From positions 1 to 64,000 of the forward strand of contig NW_004086180.1 in assembly GCF_000220395.1 (NCBI RefSeq): DNA of 64,000 bases, read 5' to 3'. This stretch comes from Ichthyophthirius multifiliis. Its lineage: Eukaryota; Ciliophora; Oligohymenophorea; Hymenostomatida. Positions 36,926 through 48,504 of this stretch are shown here, piece after piece. Position 1 is the stretch's first letter. Every line of letters begins with the position of its first letter. The notes beneath the pieces were generated by a model that was not told the DNA's origin, did not search any database, and worked only from the letters and a program-made list of their open reading frames with translations. A program made the translations under genes and the position numbers.

Positions 36926-39900
36926 TATATTTTTTATAATAGAAATAATACAGACATTTTTAATAACAATAATACTGGAATTTTCGCAGTTCCTTCAAAA
37001 AGATTTAATAAAGATTTTAAGCCAATAACATTGCCAATATTGAATGAAAACACAGAAAAATTCATATTTTTAGACAGTAAATCTTAAAAAGTTTAAACTG
37101 TTAATAAAGATATGACTCACATAAAAAGCTTATTTATTAGTGACCAAAAACAATTGACTAAATAATAAAAAAACGATGAAAATGAAGAAGAAAATATCCA
37201 AAAGCATAATTTGACTCTTTTTTGGGATTATTTGACTGATTTAACTTTCCAAAGACCTTTTTTAAATATAGAATTGACCACAAACGAGTTAACTTCAACT
37301 TCTTTATAAATTTGTATATGGGGAATTGAAAACATATAAGCTTAGGAAAAAGTCGATATTAATGGAAACATAGTTAAATATATGGATAATCATATTTCAG
37401 GGGAATGTTATGTTTCTTTAAATAGAATACTTTCTATAACCCCTGAAATAAAATAAAATCAAGAAGGTAATTAATAACAAATAAGACAAAAAAATATAAA
37501 AGAAAATCTCTGGTCTCATGGTATTTAAGTAGGAAGAGCTTTAGGGTAATTCAAAATTTAAAATCATGAATATTTGAGGTAGTTAATAGTAGGGGTAGCA
37601 ACTGAAAATGGAATAATGAAAGCAAGTCCTTCTATTAATTAAGGATAGGAAAATAGTAAAACTAATAATATAAATGTAATTTTTTATATCAATTTTAAAG
37701 AATTATATAAAAATATTTATTTTTGTAAATATTAATGATATTTTTTCAAATTTTTTTTTAAAAATTTATAATAGTAATGTCTTATTATTTTACTTATTTT
37801 TAAAAATATATATATTTTTTTTAAGGTTTAAGTATTAATAGATGCTAATGATAAATTTATTACTAGTGTATTTAATCTTTATTAGAAAAAATAAGATTTA
37901 AGTGTAATATTATATTTAATATATGTATATATAAAAATTTATATAAAAATAAAAATATATATATAAATATATATATAAATATATATTTTTATATATATAA
38001 ATATATATATAATTATATATACATATTTATATATATTTACATTTCTACAAGGATGAAGAAAGGTTAAAAATGTTCGAAGAAATAAAAAATAACTATAAAG
38101 TTTTGTTCGAACTAGCCTAAAAAAGTCATAAAGAATCAATCACATCTTTTTATTATAAAACTGAAGAAGAACTTTTAAAAGCATAACTAACTATTATAGA
38201 ACTTGAAAAACATTTAATTATGTATGCTGATGATGTTGATGAATAATTAAAAGATAATTATTATGAATTATTAAAATTAGTGATAAATAGAGGCGAATTT
38301 AATTTAAGTTAAATGTGTTTTGATGATTCTTATTCATATTTATTAATTGCAAATAATCACACTTAGAAAAAAAGAAAAAAAAAACAAAAAATTCCTTTAA
38401 AACTCGAAGTTGCACTAAATTATTAATATCTCTTATATATTATATTAGAAAAAGTATTAGATAAGTTAAATTAAAAGGCTTTAAGCTTATAAGAAAGATA
38501 ATTTGTAGAAAATTTTTGCGCAATAGCATATTTTAGGTAAAAAATAAAATTAAATTAAACACATTTATAATTAAAAAGAATACCAGAATTTCGATAAAAA
38601 TTATTAAAATAACTTACAAAATAAGAAGATCCTTAAATATAAGAATGGCGAGGAACTGAATACAAATTAGATGAACAGGAAAACTTAAACTTGATTAAAA
38701 ATAAAGAATTTTTAAAACTTTTTGATTGGGATAACGAATTTTTCAAATATATAAAAGGACATTAAAAAGCAGAAGATAATTACCTTAAACTTACGGTTAT
38801 TCTTGATAATTAAAAATGGTGTCAAAGAATTCAAAAAAGAGGAATAGCGTTTTTTTTTTTATCTCAGAATGGTTATAATATGTAAATAAAATTGTTGTAG
38901 TAAAAGATTAAGTACCTTGGTAAGATTTACCTGGTTATTTAACATTATTAAAAGCTTTTCTTGTAGAAATGAAAATTAGGGATGTTTTGTAATATCCTGT
39001 AGCATTAAAAAATGCCAGTTAAATGTTTTTATATAATGAAAGATTATTAAATGTATTTATTACTTTATTATATAATAAAACTAAGTAAAAAGAATTATAT
39101 AAATATTTATTTATTTTTTATTATTAAAAAATAAGTGTATATGATTCTGTAAAAGTTGTAGCTGTTTTCGATATGATAAATGATTGGCTTGAAAGATTAA
39201 TTCTATTGAAAAAAAACATACCTACAATATTTGATTTTAATTTCTTTTTTAAAGGAATCAGAATGATTATTAATAGTCATAATTCGATTAGTATTTCTAG
39301 AGTATTATGGGTTTTATATAATAATTATCAATTATTTCCTTCTGAGTTCTAAAATGATTTATGCTAATATTTACTTTCAAATATATTTTTTAAGTTTTAT
39401 TTAAAAAAAAAATATATATTTAAAAATTTATATTAATTTATTATATGGTTAAGGTTATATATGCACTGGTCGTTTAATGTAAGAATGATATTCCATTATT
39501 TCTTAATATATAGAATATTCCACATTAATAGAGATAATATATCAAGACTAGTAACTATAGAAGAAATAAATAAAGAAATATTATTAAACTAATAAAATTA
39601 ATAATTAAAAAACAAATTAATTGTAAAATATAAATATATATATATTTATAAAGTAATAATTATAGGATGAACTAATATATTTAAAATATTAATAAATAAT
39701 GGAAGTATTAGAAGTTGCTAAAATTAAATACTAACAATAATAATTAGCAAAGTAAAGAGAAGTGTCCCTCCACTAAAAAATGAGATAAAAAATAAATAAA
39801 AAAAAAGACGATGAGTATTTTAAAAAAATAGCCTCATATGGAAATAAAAACAATTAATATAATACAAATACATAATCATCATCATCAATTCTTTAATAAT

Positions 39901-40567
39901 CTTTATAATTATAGAAATAAAGATCTATAACAATAAGTTCTCCCGCAATAGAATATTAAGTAAAAAATACTACACAGTAAAACTTAGCAAGTGTATCATC
40001 GTCTAATTTAAATGAGATTATAGCCAATTAAAGTACTGATGATCCAAAATAAAACAGTAATTATGCATAAAATAATTTCAATGTAAATTTAAATAATTTC
40101 TAAAGTGCATACTTAAACCCTAATAATTAAATAAATTTAGTCATGTAATATAAAACCTAAAGTAATATGACAAACTTTGATAAATAAGATGATAATTTAA
40201 ATAAAAATTCACCTTAAATAGTTATTTATAACAGAAAGCTTTCTTATCATGAAAAAGGTTAGAAAAAATAAAAAAAAAACATAAAGAAAATTATTTATAT
40301 TTAATATTAATATTAGATAATAATGAGTTGACTTCTTTATTAGAAATAGAAGCCTAACATTTAAAATATATTCCTATAGCAAATTTTGAATTTGATGAAT
40401 TAATGAAAAAATATAATGATTGGTATGAAAATAAATTACCAGAACTTAATTATTTACTAAAAGATTAAAGAATTTAAGTTTCAAAAAATTATGCTGTACC
40501 TGAAGTTGTTATTAGAAATCAGATTGATGAATCCGAAGCTTAATATGGGTAAAGTGATGAATGGTGA
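35832..40567 (+). CDS. Large C2-domain and DUF1765-like protein
   Basis: Starts MGGCSGKQQGG, a likely N-myristoylated and perhaps palmitoylated end. A C2-type domain follows (RFTVVFANIKVKNPPT; NFDNQHKYSASL; EELLGYIKLNLYKVATGPYH). The C-terminal half resembles the DUF1765 family known from fungi and protists: NIPTIFDFNFFFKGIRMIIN, NSISISRVLWVLYNNYQLFP, HWSFNVRMIFHYFLIYRIFH. The end is SEAQYGQSDEW before TGA, after a disordered Gln/Asn/Ser tail. At least eight short introns are needed; one near 36890-36940 has a (TA)n core. A run of 11 T (38850-38860) breaks the frame, and one extra T restores it (GIAFFF to ISEWLQYVNKIVVV). The domain call is from memory. A membrane-associated scaffold is plausible; the function of DUF1765 is not established. 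Confidence 0.75.
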
Positions 40568-40862
40568 AAAATTAGATTTTAGAAAATTAAAAAAATATAT
40601 TTGTTTTTAAAAAATATATATATATATATGATATCTATTATATTTGTAAAATAAATTCTCTTTACAATTTTTTTGATTTAAATATTAAATTATTATTATT
40701 TTTTCTCAATAAAGTAATTATAAATTTAATTTTTTAAAATATAAATTATTTATTTATATAAGAAACAAAAATAATTTTATTTGTTTGATTTTCTTTTTTT
40801 TTTCATGATAAAAAATAATTAAATACTTTTTCATAAATAATATTTAAAATAAAATAGAAAAA
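40568..40862. other. Short intergenic spacer
   Basis: A/T spacer between same-strand genes; nothing identifiable. Confidence 0.6.
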
Positions 40863-42525
40863 ATGATAATATTATCTTCAATATTATGTATTATTTCTAT
40901 AAATTATCTTTAAAAATCGCAATAATAGTTATAAGTTTTCTTATAGTTATATTTAATATTCTTGAACTGTATACCTAGACTTACTAATGGTTTAGTAAAT
41001 TAAACACTAGAAATAGGTTTACATATGCTTATCCAAGATGCAGCCCGAAAATTTAATAATTAAGAATAATTAATATATAAAATAATTCTTTTAGAATTAT
41101 TAGGTCATTTCTTTTCAGCATTCACTGAATATTCTTAAATATTCACAAACCCTAATTATAAATAAGATATATTAAAATACATATTAATATACATTCTAAA
41201 TACTATATACATTATTTTTTATGGATGTAAAAAAAAAAATCAATAAGAATCAAAATAAATATAAAAAAGGGCGAATAATCAAGAATACTTTCACTAAGCA
41301 TATAAGCTTTTATTTATATAATATTTTTATATAATTATGTAAGATCATCAAAATAATTTGAAGTTATATTATAAAATTACAATAAAATATACCCGATGGA
41401 AACTGCAATATCAACTGAATAAATAGGCTAGTAAAATTCCATGACTTATTTTTAATAAGATACATTCCTATTAATAAATCAATCCTATATAGAAAAAGTG
41501 TAGTTAAATGTAACTAAAAAACTCATATTTTAATATTCCTTAAATGAAAAATAATAATAATTCATAATGTATTATCAATCCTAAAAATTAATTTTAATAT
41601 ATGAAACTTAAATAAACTAATTCAAAGTAATAGATGATTTAGAATTCAACGAAAAACTAGTGATACCAAATCCTAAATAAGGGAGTTACTTAGCTCATAA
41701 AACAAAACCTTTATTAGTTATTTTTAGTGAATTTAATGATAATTAAACTGGAACAGTCATTAATGTAAAATAAAATTATTTTATATATTTTAGTAATTAT
41801 ATGTTAATAAATATTATTAAATTTGCATATATTTAGGTATATGATCTTTTGAATGGAAATGTAATTTTGAATTTCGGGTTAACCCATAAAATTACGGATT
41901 AAAATTGTTTGCATTTATTTGATTCTTTTTAAGTTGACTTAGATTTAAAATCAGATAAAATAATTTTTTCTCATAATAAAGTACTTTGTTGCCTTGATAT
42001 TGAATCAAAAAATAACGAATATTTAACAGAGAATTTCCAATAAAATTCTCTTGTTTTAAAAGCCAATTAAAGAAAAATAATAGTTAGTGGGTTTATAAAA
42101 TATTAATATAAATATAGATTAATATTTTTTTTTTATTTGTTTAAAATAAAAAATAAAAATAAAGTAAAGACGATTTCCCTTAAATGTTTGATGTACCAAC
42201 TAATTAGCCGAATACTATTTATTCTATATTTGCCAGTTATTCAAAAATAATACCTATAATAGGTTTAAACGACTTTTATTTAGTACAGCCTGCCTGTGTG
42301 AAAAAAATGCTTTTTTTAATAAAAGGATACGGAAATGATTTAAAAAAAATTGCCTAAATAGATATTGGAAAACCAAAAATTAATCATGCAATTTATGCTC
42401 CTGTTTAAAAAGAAATTTATTTTATAGAAAAAACTAGTTTAAAAATGTATAAATATTGTCTTAGCAACTATGCTTTTTCAAATGACGATTAGTAATTTAA
42501 AGATAGTATAATAATGTTAGATTGA
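40863..42525 (+). CDS. Putative membrane protein, ciliate-specific
   Basis: Starts MIILSSILCIISINYLQ, a hydrophobic N-terminus. Hydrophobic segments recur (LLELLGHFFSAFTEY; ILIYILNTIYIIFYG; ILSLSIQAFIYIIFLYNYV), followed by a large, probably non-membrane domain rich in beta-like alternation: KLILIYETQINQFKVIDDLE, KTKPLLVIFSEFNDNQTGTV, VYDLLNGNVILNFGLTHKIT, and a C-terminal block PNTIYSIFASYSKIIPIIGL with PACVKKMLFLIKGYG. The repeated short strands suggest a beta-propeller or lectin-like ectodomain, but no WD or Kelch signature is clear. Introns lie near 41227-41270, 41765-41835 and 42095-42163. The phase at the first of these is off by one. The family was not recognised. Confidence 0.65.
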
Positions 42526-42797
42526 ATTTGTTTATTTTTAATATATTATGGCTGGCCTTTTTATGTAATTTTTAATTTATATATGAATTATTTTAATAAA
42601 ATAAATAATATATATTTTTAAATAAATAGAAAAAAATAAATATATATTTATTTTAATTTATATTTAAAAAATAATAAATAAATATAAATATATACATTAA
42701 AATAATAGATAAAAATAGATTTATGACATAAATATATATATGTATATAAAAAAATATATCTCTATTTTCAATTTTGAAAAAAAATAAATGAAAATTA

Positions 42798-43883
42798 TCA
42801 TTAATTTTAATCCTCTTTCTAGTATAAATTATACGATTCAGTGAAGCATTTTCCTATAAACTCAATAATATTAGGTGCAGTAAGACTAATATTATATTTC
42901 TAATATGCATAACTGCTAGCTTTTCTAGTTAAACAACTACTAAAAATACATCCTAAAATAATCATATTTTCTTCGTTCAAATGTGGTTATTTTTTGGCCT
43001 ATTTTTACGCCCAACAGCAATAAACTCCCACTAATCCACTTAAAATATCTCCTATACCCCCGCATCTTTTATGACTTGACTTTTAAAGTGTTAAATATGC
43101 CTCTTTTCCGTTTGTTACAACGTCAATAATTCCTTTGTGTATAATATTAATATTATTTAACTTTTAAGCCAAAATAACTGCATCTTTAACAATAGGATTC
43201 TCAAAGTCATAAATTTATACATAATCGAGTATTTTTTTATTAAAATAATTATATCCTTAAACATAGTCTTCCATTAATTAATTCCTTTATTTATTTTCAA
43301 TTTCTAAACAATTACTATTAACAAAACACTTCCAAAGTCTCTAAAATTCAACTTAATTGGGTGTTAAAATATGATATTAAGAATCCTTTTAGACTACAGT
43401 TTTAAAAATTTTACTTTCTAATCCAAATTTATTATATTCTTGGATTAAATACCATATTCCATCCGCATCAAGTACTATTATTTACTATTTTTTTATATTT
43501 TCGATTATCTCGCCTAAATATTCGCTTATCCATTAATCCCTGCCTAATCCAGGGCCAATTACAAAGCTATCCAAATTCTCTTAATGTTGAGTTATTTTAT
43601 TTACTGTTTCTTTTAACTTTTTTTAATAAAAAATATCGGTTTCTTCCTGCTCGTTTAATGCATGTAAATATGGGTGAGTTATTATTTCTGGAGAATACGA
43701 TTTTATAGGAATTGCGGCTTACTTTGTACAAAATATATGAGCTTAATCAGCTCCGCCTTTTAATTGTGAAAGCGCAGAATAATATGGAGAACCTGAATAT
43801 TCTAGACAGCCGCCAATTATTGCAAGGCAACCGTTTTATTCTTTGTGGAAATTATTTAAAATTTTCGGTAATATGCTTTTCAT
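42798..43883 (-). CDS. NAXD: ATP/ADP-dependent NAD(P)H-hydrate dehydratase
   Basis: Repairs hydrated NADH and NADPH (NAD(P)HX) using ATP or ADP, a universal metabolite-repair step. A single intron-free frame of 361 codons with the full YjeF C-terminal ribokinase-like fold: FHKEQNGCLAIIGGCLEYSG, SPYYSALSQLKGGADQAHIF, YSPEIITHPYL, VIGPGLGRD, IIVLDADGIW, HILTPNQVEF, IHKGIIDVVTNGKEAYL, and the catalytic and phosphate-binding loop RCGGIGDILSGLVGVY with its conserved Asp. The end is ESYNLYQKEDQNQ before TGA. The length matches the eukaryotic stand-alone enzyme. The first ATG (MKSILPKILNNFHK) sits just before the conserved HKG-like motif (HKEQNG), so no long targeting peptide is present. Confidence 0.95.
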
Positions 43884-45111
43884 TAAAAATAATAACTATT
43901 TTTTTTTTGACTTTTTTTAATAATTTTGTATAAATAAAAAATTGATTTTATATTGGTATTGTTTATTTTATTTTTTAGTAAAGAAAAAGATAATTATTAT
44001 TTGTATTGTTTCATATCATATATGCTTATATAAAATAAATATAAATAAAATATTAATAATTATAATAGTGTTTTAAATATAATTTAGTCATAGTTTGTAT
44101 ATAAATATTTTTAGATTAATTATTAAAAATTTTATTAAATATGATTAAAATATAATTTATAAGAAAATAATTATTAGTAAAACGGTATTTATATACTTTA
44201 AATAATATAAAAAAATTATATAAATTTTTTATTTAATTATTTATTTTATATTAAATTTAATGTTTAGACAATGGCATAATTACTAATTTCTTTATATTAG
44301 GTAATAAATACATTTATTATTTATAAAAATATAGTTTAATAAAATTAATTTTAATCTTATTATTCATTCTTTTAAATTTTCAAAATTTTAATTTTTCAAA
44401 TTGTATTTTTTATTATAAGCATAATTTTAGAAAAAACTAGTAAAATAATTATAATTTTTAATCAATTTATATTTATGTGTATATATAAATATGATATATA
44501 CATTCATATTACAAAATATAAAAATGAAAAATATATAATTCATATTTAGATAAATTAGTTTATGATTTTTTAAAATTTAAATAAATAATACTTTAAAATA
44601 AAAAAATTATTAATACAAATTAATTATTACAATAAAATATTATTTAAATCAATTAATATTTTAATAATATTTTATATTATTAATATATTATAAATGAATA
44701 TTTATACGAATAAACATAAAAATATTTTATTCAGATATAATATTATTATATAAAAATTATTTAGAACATAAAAATATTTTATAAAATATAAAAAACAATA
44801 ATATTTATTTAATTTATTTTTAATTATTTCATTTATAATATTTCATTTTATAAATAAAACATTATTATCAAATACTTTATCCATTTTTTATTTTTTATTT
44901 TTTGATTAAATTAATTAATTTACTTGTTGAATACTTTTCTGAATTTTTATTTATTTAATTATAAAGATAATCAAAGATAAAAAAATAAATAAAACAAAAA
45001 TTAAACAAAAAATTTAAAAAAAAAATATTAATAAAAAAAGCAAATAAAGCTTTAAAAAAAAATATTCCAAAATAAAAAGCCAAACAAAATAAAAAGAAAA
45101 TTAAACATCAA
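43884..45111. other. Non-coding AT-rich divergent spacer
   Basis: About 1.2 kb of A/T sequence between divergent genes. No coding frame or RNA is supported. Confidence 0.65.
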
Positions 45112-46951
45112 ATGTCTTAAAATTAAAGTAATAATCCACTAGGTTAATCTTTAATTGATCAACAAGTAAAAAGTAACACTAGCGGCACTTAATTTTTCCG
45201 TCGATCAATAAATGAGGTACCTGTCCCAAGATTTGACAGTCCCTTCCAATTTGGTCGAAAATCCTACTAATTAACCAAAGCCCAACCAATAAACATTATT
45301 TTATCCACAGAAACCGAAATCCCTCCCCAATAACTACCCGAATCTGAAAAAACTGGTGAAAAAACTATCCAGTAAGCCCAAAAAATAATAGAAAACCAAG
45401 ATTTTAAAAAACTCTTAGATTTCGTAGAAGATAACTAAGACGCAATTATAAATACTTAGAAAAATCCCGTATAAAATTCTCATAGAATGTCTGAGGTAAA
45501 AAAAGTAACATTTCTAGAAGGCTTTGGTGACTAGTAAGACTAAAATTCATTGAATTTCCAAACTGACAGAGTATCTAAGATCCAGCAAGCTGCTCGTTAA
45601 ACCATATTCCTAAGTTCCAGTTTAAACTTCAATATAGACGATGTAATGGGTTTCGAAGATAATAAATTTCTAATAAGAAACGGCGGTTCAAGAAATATCC
45701 AAATATGCCATAAACGAAAATTTAATAAGTGCCTTAGGGGCTTATAAAAACGAAATAATAGAACAAAGAAATTAATTTGAAAAACCTTTGTTCCAAAAAG
45801 TAAGTCCTTATTTTGCTTGGTTCCTAGTTTTTCTAACCACAATTATGAATTCCTGTATTTCACCGTGGATATTGTCAATGCCTGCTGAAAAGTGCATTAG
45901 AATTTCCTGGAGATTCTTTATGTAAGGACTTATGATGATTCCATTTGTAACCTATGAGAGAAGATCAGGGGACGAAATAGTTAAAGCTAAATATAAGCTT
46001 TCATATATTTTCAATCTGGATAATTTCAAAAAAGTATATATAAGCTCTTTCACGTCTTCCATGTGGTTCACAATGACACTTTTTGCTTAAGAATGGAATT
46101 TTGTCTCCCATTCATTAGTTTTGGGTGCTTTATAAAATTTTTTTTTTAGTATAGACCGAAAAATAAAAGGCATAGAAAATCATAATATAGAAAACGCAGG
46201 ATAAACAATGGTAATAGGCGGTGTATTATGTATACTAATTGATTCTTATACATTTGAAACTGCTGATGCGATTCCTTCCACGACTTCTTATAAAATGTTT
46301 AAATTATTAAGAAGAGCGACTTGGTAAAGAGTCATCTTGGGTAATTTTACATCGATTTTAGTCAGTTTTCTAGTCTTTAAAATGGATAAACATTAAGGGA
46401 TTACAAGGAAGACTTACCCTCCGTATTTAGCGGCAATGATTATATGTTTTTTGACTGCAATTAATATGTAAATGAGTGCTTATTTTTTTTCAGGAAGTGA
46501 TTTTGATGTAAATCATTTATGGGGTTGGCTCGGTCTTTTTACCAGTGAATAATTTAGTGGATATTTATATATGAGTATTATTTTATGCTTTGGTAGTTTT
46601 ATTACAGGGGTACTCGTAAGTAAATTATTTGAACCAATTATTCCGGCTACTGCTTAACTTTTTGAACCCGTTATTGCAACAATTGTTTTCTAACTTGTGG
46701 GTGTTTAGATTATTCCAAGGGGTTTAACTTGCATAGGTTACGTATTTTTGTTACCGGGAATTTTCTTGATTATACTTGGATAACATTTAATTGTTTAGAG
46801 GATTAAATAAGAGCTGGTGGATTAAGAGAGATCAGATGAAGTGTAGAGATTAAGATAATGGTAGATTTAATAGGAGTAATTAAATAAATAAAATTCAAAT
46901 ATTATTAAGGAAGAATAGGAAATTGAAATGGAGGAAATTAAAAATAAATGA
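45112..46951 (+). CDS. EamA/DMT-superfamily multi-pass transporter
   Basis: About 600 residues. The first 190 are soluble and polar (MSQNQSNNPLGQSLIDQQVK ... EVKKVTFLEGFGDQ). Then come about ten hydrophobic segments, beginning PYFAWFLVFLTTIMNSCISP and including SYIFNLDNFKKVYISSFTSS, VIGGVLCILIDSYTFETADA, YLAAMIICFLTAINM, YMSIILCFGSFITGVLVS and the last pair PVIATIVFQLVGVQIIPRG / VFLLPGIFLIILGQHLIVQ. This is the pattern of drug/metabolite transporters, with LFEPVIATI near the end as in EamA proteins (LEPV.A). The tail is charged (EQEIEMEEIKNK). A 28-nt intron (GTTTCGAAG...CTAATAAG, about 45649-45676) restores the frame between NIDDVM and ETAVQEISKYA. The N-terminal part uses more G/C than its surroundings. 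The substrate is unknown. Confidence 0.8.
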
Positions 46952-47191
46952 TTTTTTTTATATTTCTTTATATTAATTTTTTTAGATTACTTTATTTTTT
47001 TTAATATGTAAATTATTTATTTAATTTAATTTTTTTTTTTTTTACTTATTCATTTTAATCATAAATAATATAAATCTTTCTTTTTTTATAATTTTAATAA
47101 AAAAAGTATTTAATTGTTATATATATATATTTTTTTTTTAAATAAATATTAAATAAATGTATTTTTCAACATAAAGAATCTGCGACTTTTA
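46952..47191. other. Short convergent spacer
   Basis: A/T sequence between two converging stops; nothing recognised. Confidence 0.6.
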
Positions 47192-47556
47192 TCATTTAGT
47201 TAAACTTGTCTTAATCTAACCCAACAAATTCTTATTCTTTGTTTATTTTATTTTAATTATAAATATAAGTTAAAAAAAAATTATTGACGTTTAACTTTTT
47301 CTCCTTTATTATATAAAAACAAACATGGTATTCCTTCAACATTATGTACTGTGGATATTTCTTAATTTTTATTTTCATCAATATTAACTTTGCAAACAAT
47401 CCATCATTAGCCTTTGCAAACTTCAGCTTATAGTAACTCATCAAGTTTCAAACAAGGTGGGCACCAATTTGCATAGAAATCTAAAATTACAGGTACTTTT
47501 GATTGAATAACTTTTTCTTTAAATTCTTTGTTATTCTTTATATGATAGATACTCAT
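47192..47556 (-). CDS. Thioredoxin with WCPPC active site
   Basis: A small dithiol oxidoreductase of about 100 residues. Starts MSIYHIKNNKEFKEKVIQ. The strand and active site read VPVILDFYANWCPPCLKLDE (WCPPC instead of the usual WCGPC). The conserved tail features follow: VCKVNIDENKNQEISTVHNV, the cis-proline loop VEGIPCLFLYNKGEK, and a final helix NKNLLGQIKTSLTK. A 59-nt intron at 47237-47295 gives this normal C-terminus; without it the tail would be aberrant. No targeting signal precedes the domain, so it is probably cytosolic. Pro in place of Gly between the cysteines usually changes redox potential; the effect here is not known. Confidence 0.93.
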
Positions 47557-48504
47557 ATTTTTTAATTTACTACTTGTTTCGATTATTATTTTTTGTTAAT
47601 TTTAATAATCTAAAGATTTTAAGTTATAAAATATTATAATTGAAATTTTTAAAATATAAAATAATTAGATATAAAATATTAAAACTATAATTATTAAAAA
47701 ATAAGAATTGGAAATTGGAAATATAAACTTTTCGAAAATATAAATTTATTCTATTTAATTAACAAAATAATTATGTTTTTTATAAATTATTCGAAGCTTT
47801 AAATTAATAAACCAAAAAAAAATATACATATTAGAATAAATTATATTCATAATTAACTAATTAACATTTGTTTGGTTTTTAATTATATATTTATAATCAT
47901 AAAAAAAAAATTTTTTTAGAAAAATAAAAGTATTTTAGAAAATAAACAAAAAAAATTAAATTAATATAATAAAACTATAAACTAATTTTAATAGAAAATG
48001 TAATAAAATATTAAATAAGCTTCTTAAATTATTTTATGAATATTATATAAATATTAAATATAAAAATAATAAAATTAATTAAATAATAATTAATCTATAT
48101 TATGTAAATTAATACCTATAATTATTTTAATTTATTGAGAAAAATATTGGTTATATTATTATTATTCTTTTTTTTTTCTATATTTTTCATATAATTTAAA
48201 AAAAATATTAATATTTAAATAATATAAATTTATAGAATATTAATTGTAACAATTCATATATGATTATTATATTATTAATTATATGAAATAAAATTTGAAC
48301 ATAAGGAATATATTCATCTTTAATTAATTTAGTTTAATATAAAAAATATTAAATTAATAGTTTTATTAATTTATAATGATATATTTATTTATATATAATG
48401 ATAAATATTTTTAATTTTTTTTAATTTTAAATATATAATTATAAATTAAAAATATTATTCTTATAAATAATTAATAATATTTTTATTCAATAAAAAATAA
48501 ATTA
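47557..48504. other. Non-coding AT-rich divergent spacer
   Basis: About 950 bases of A/T between divergent start codons. No gene or RNA seen. Confidence 0.65.
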
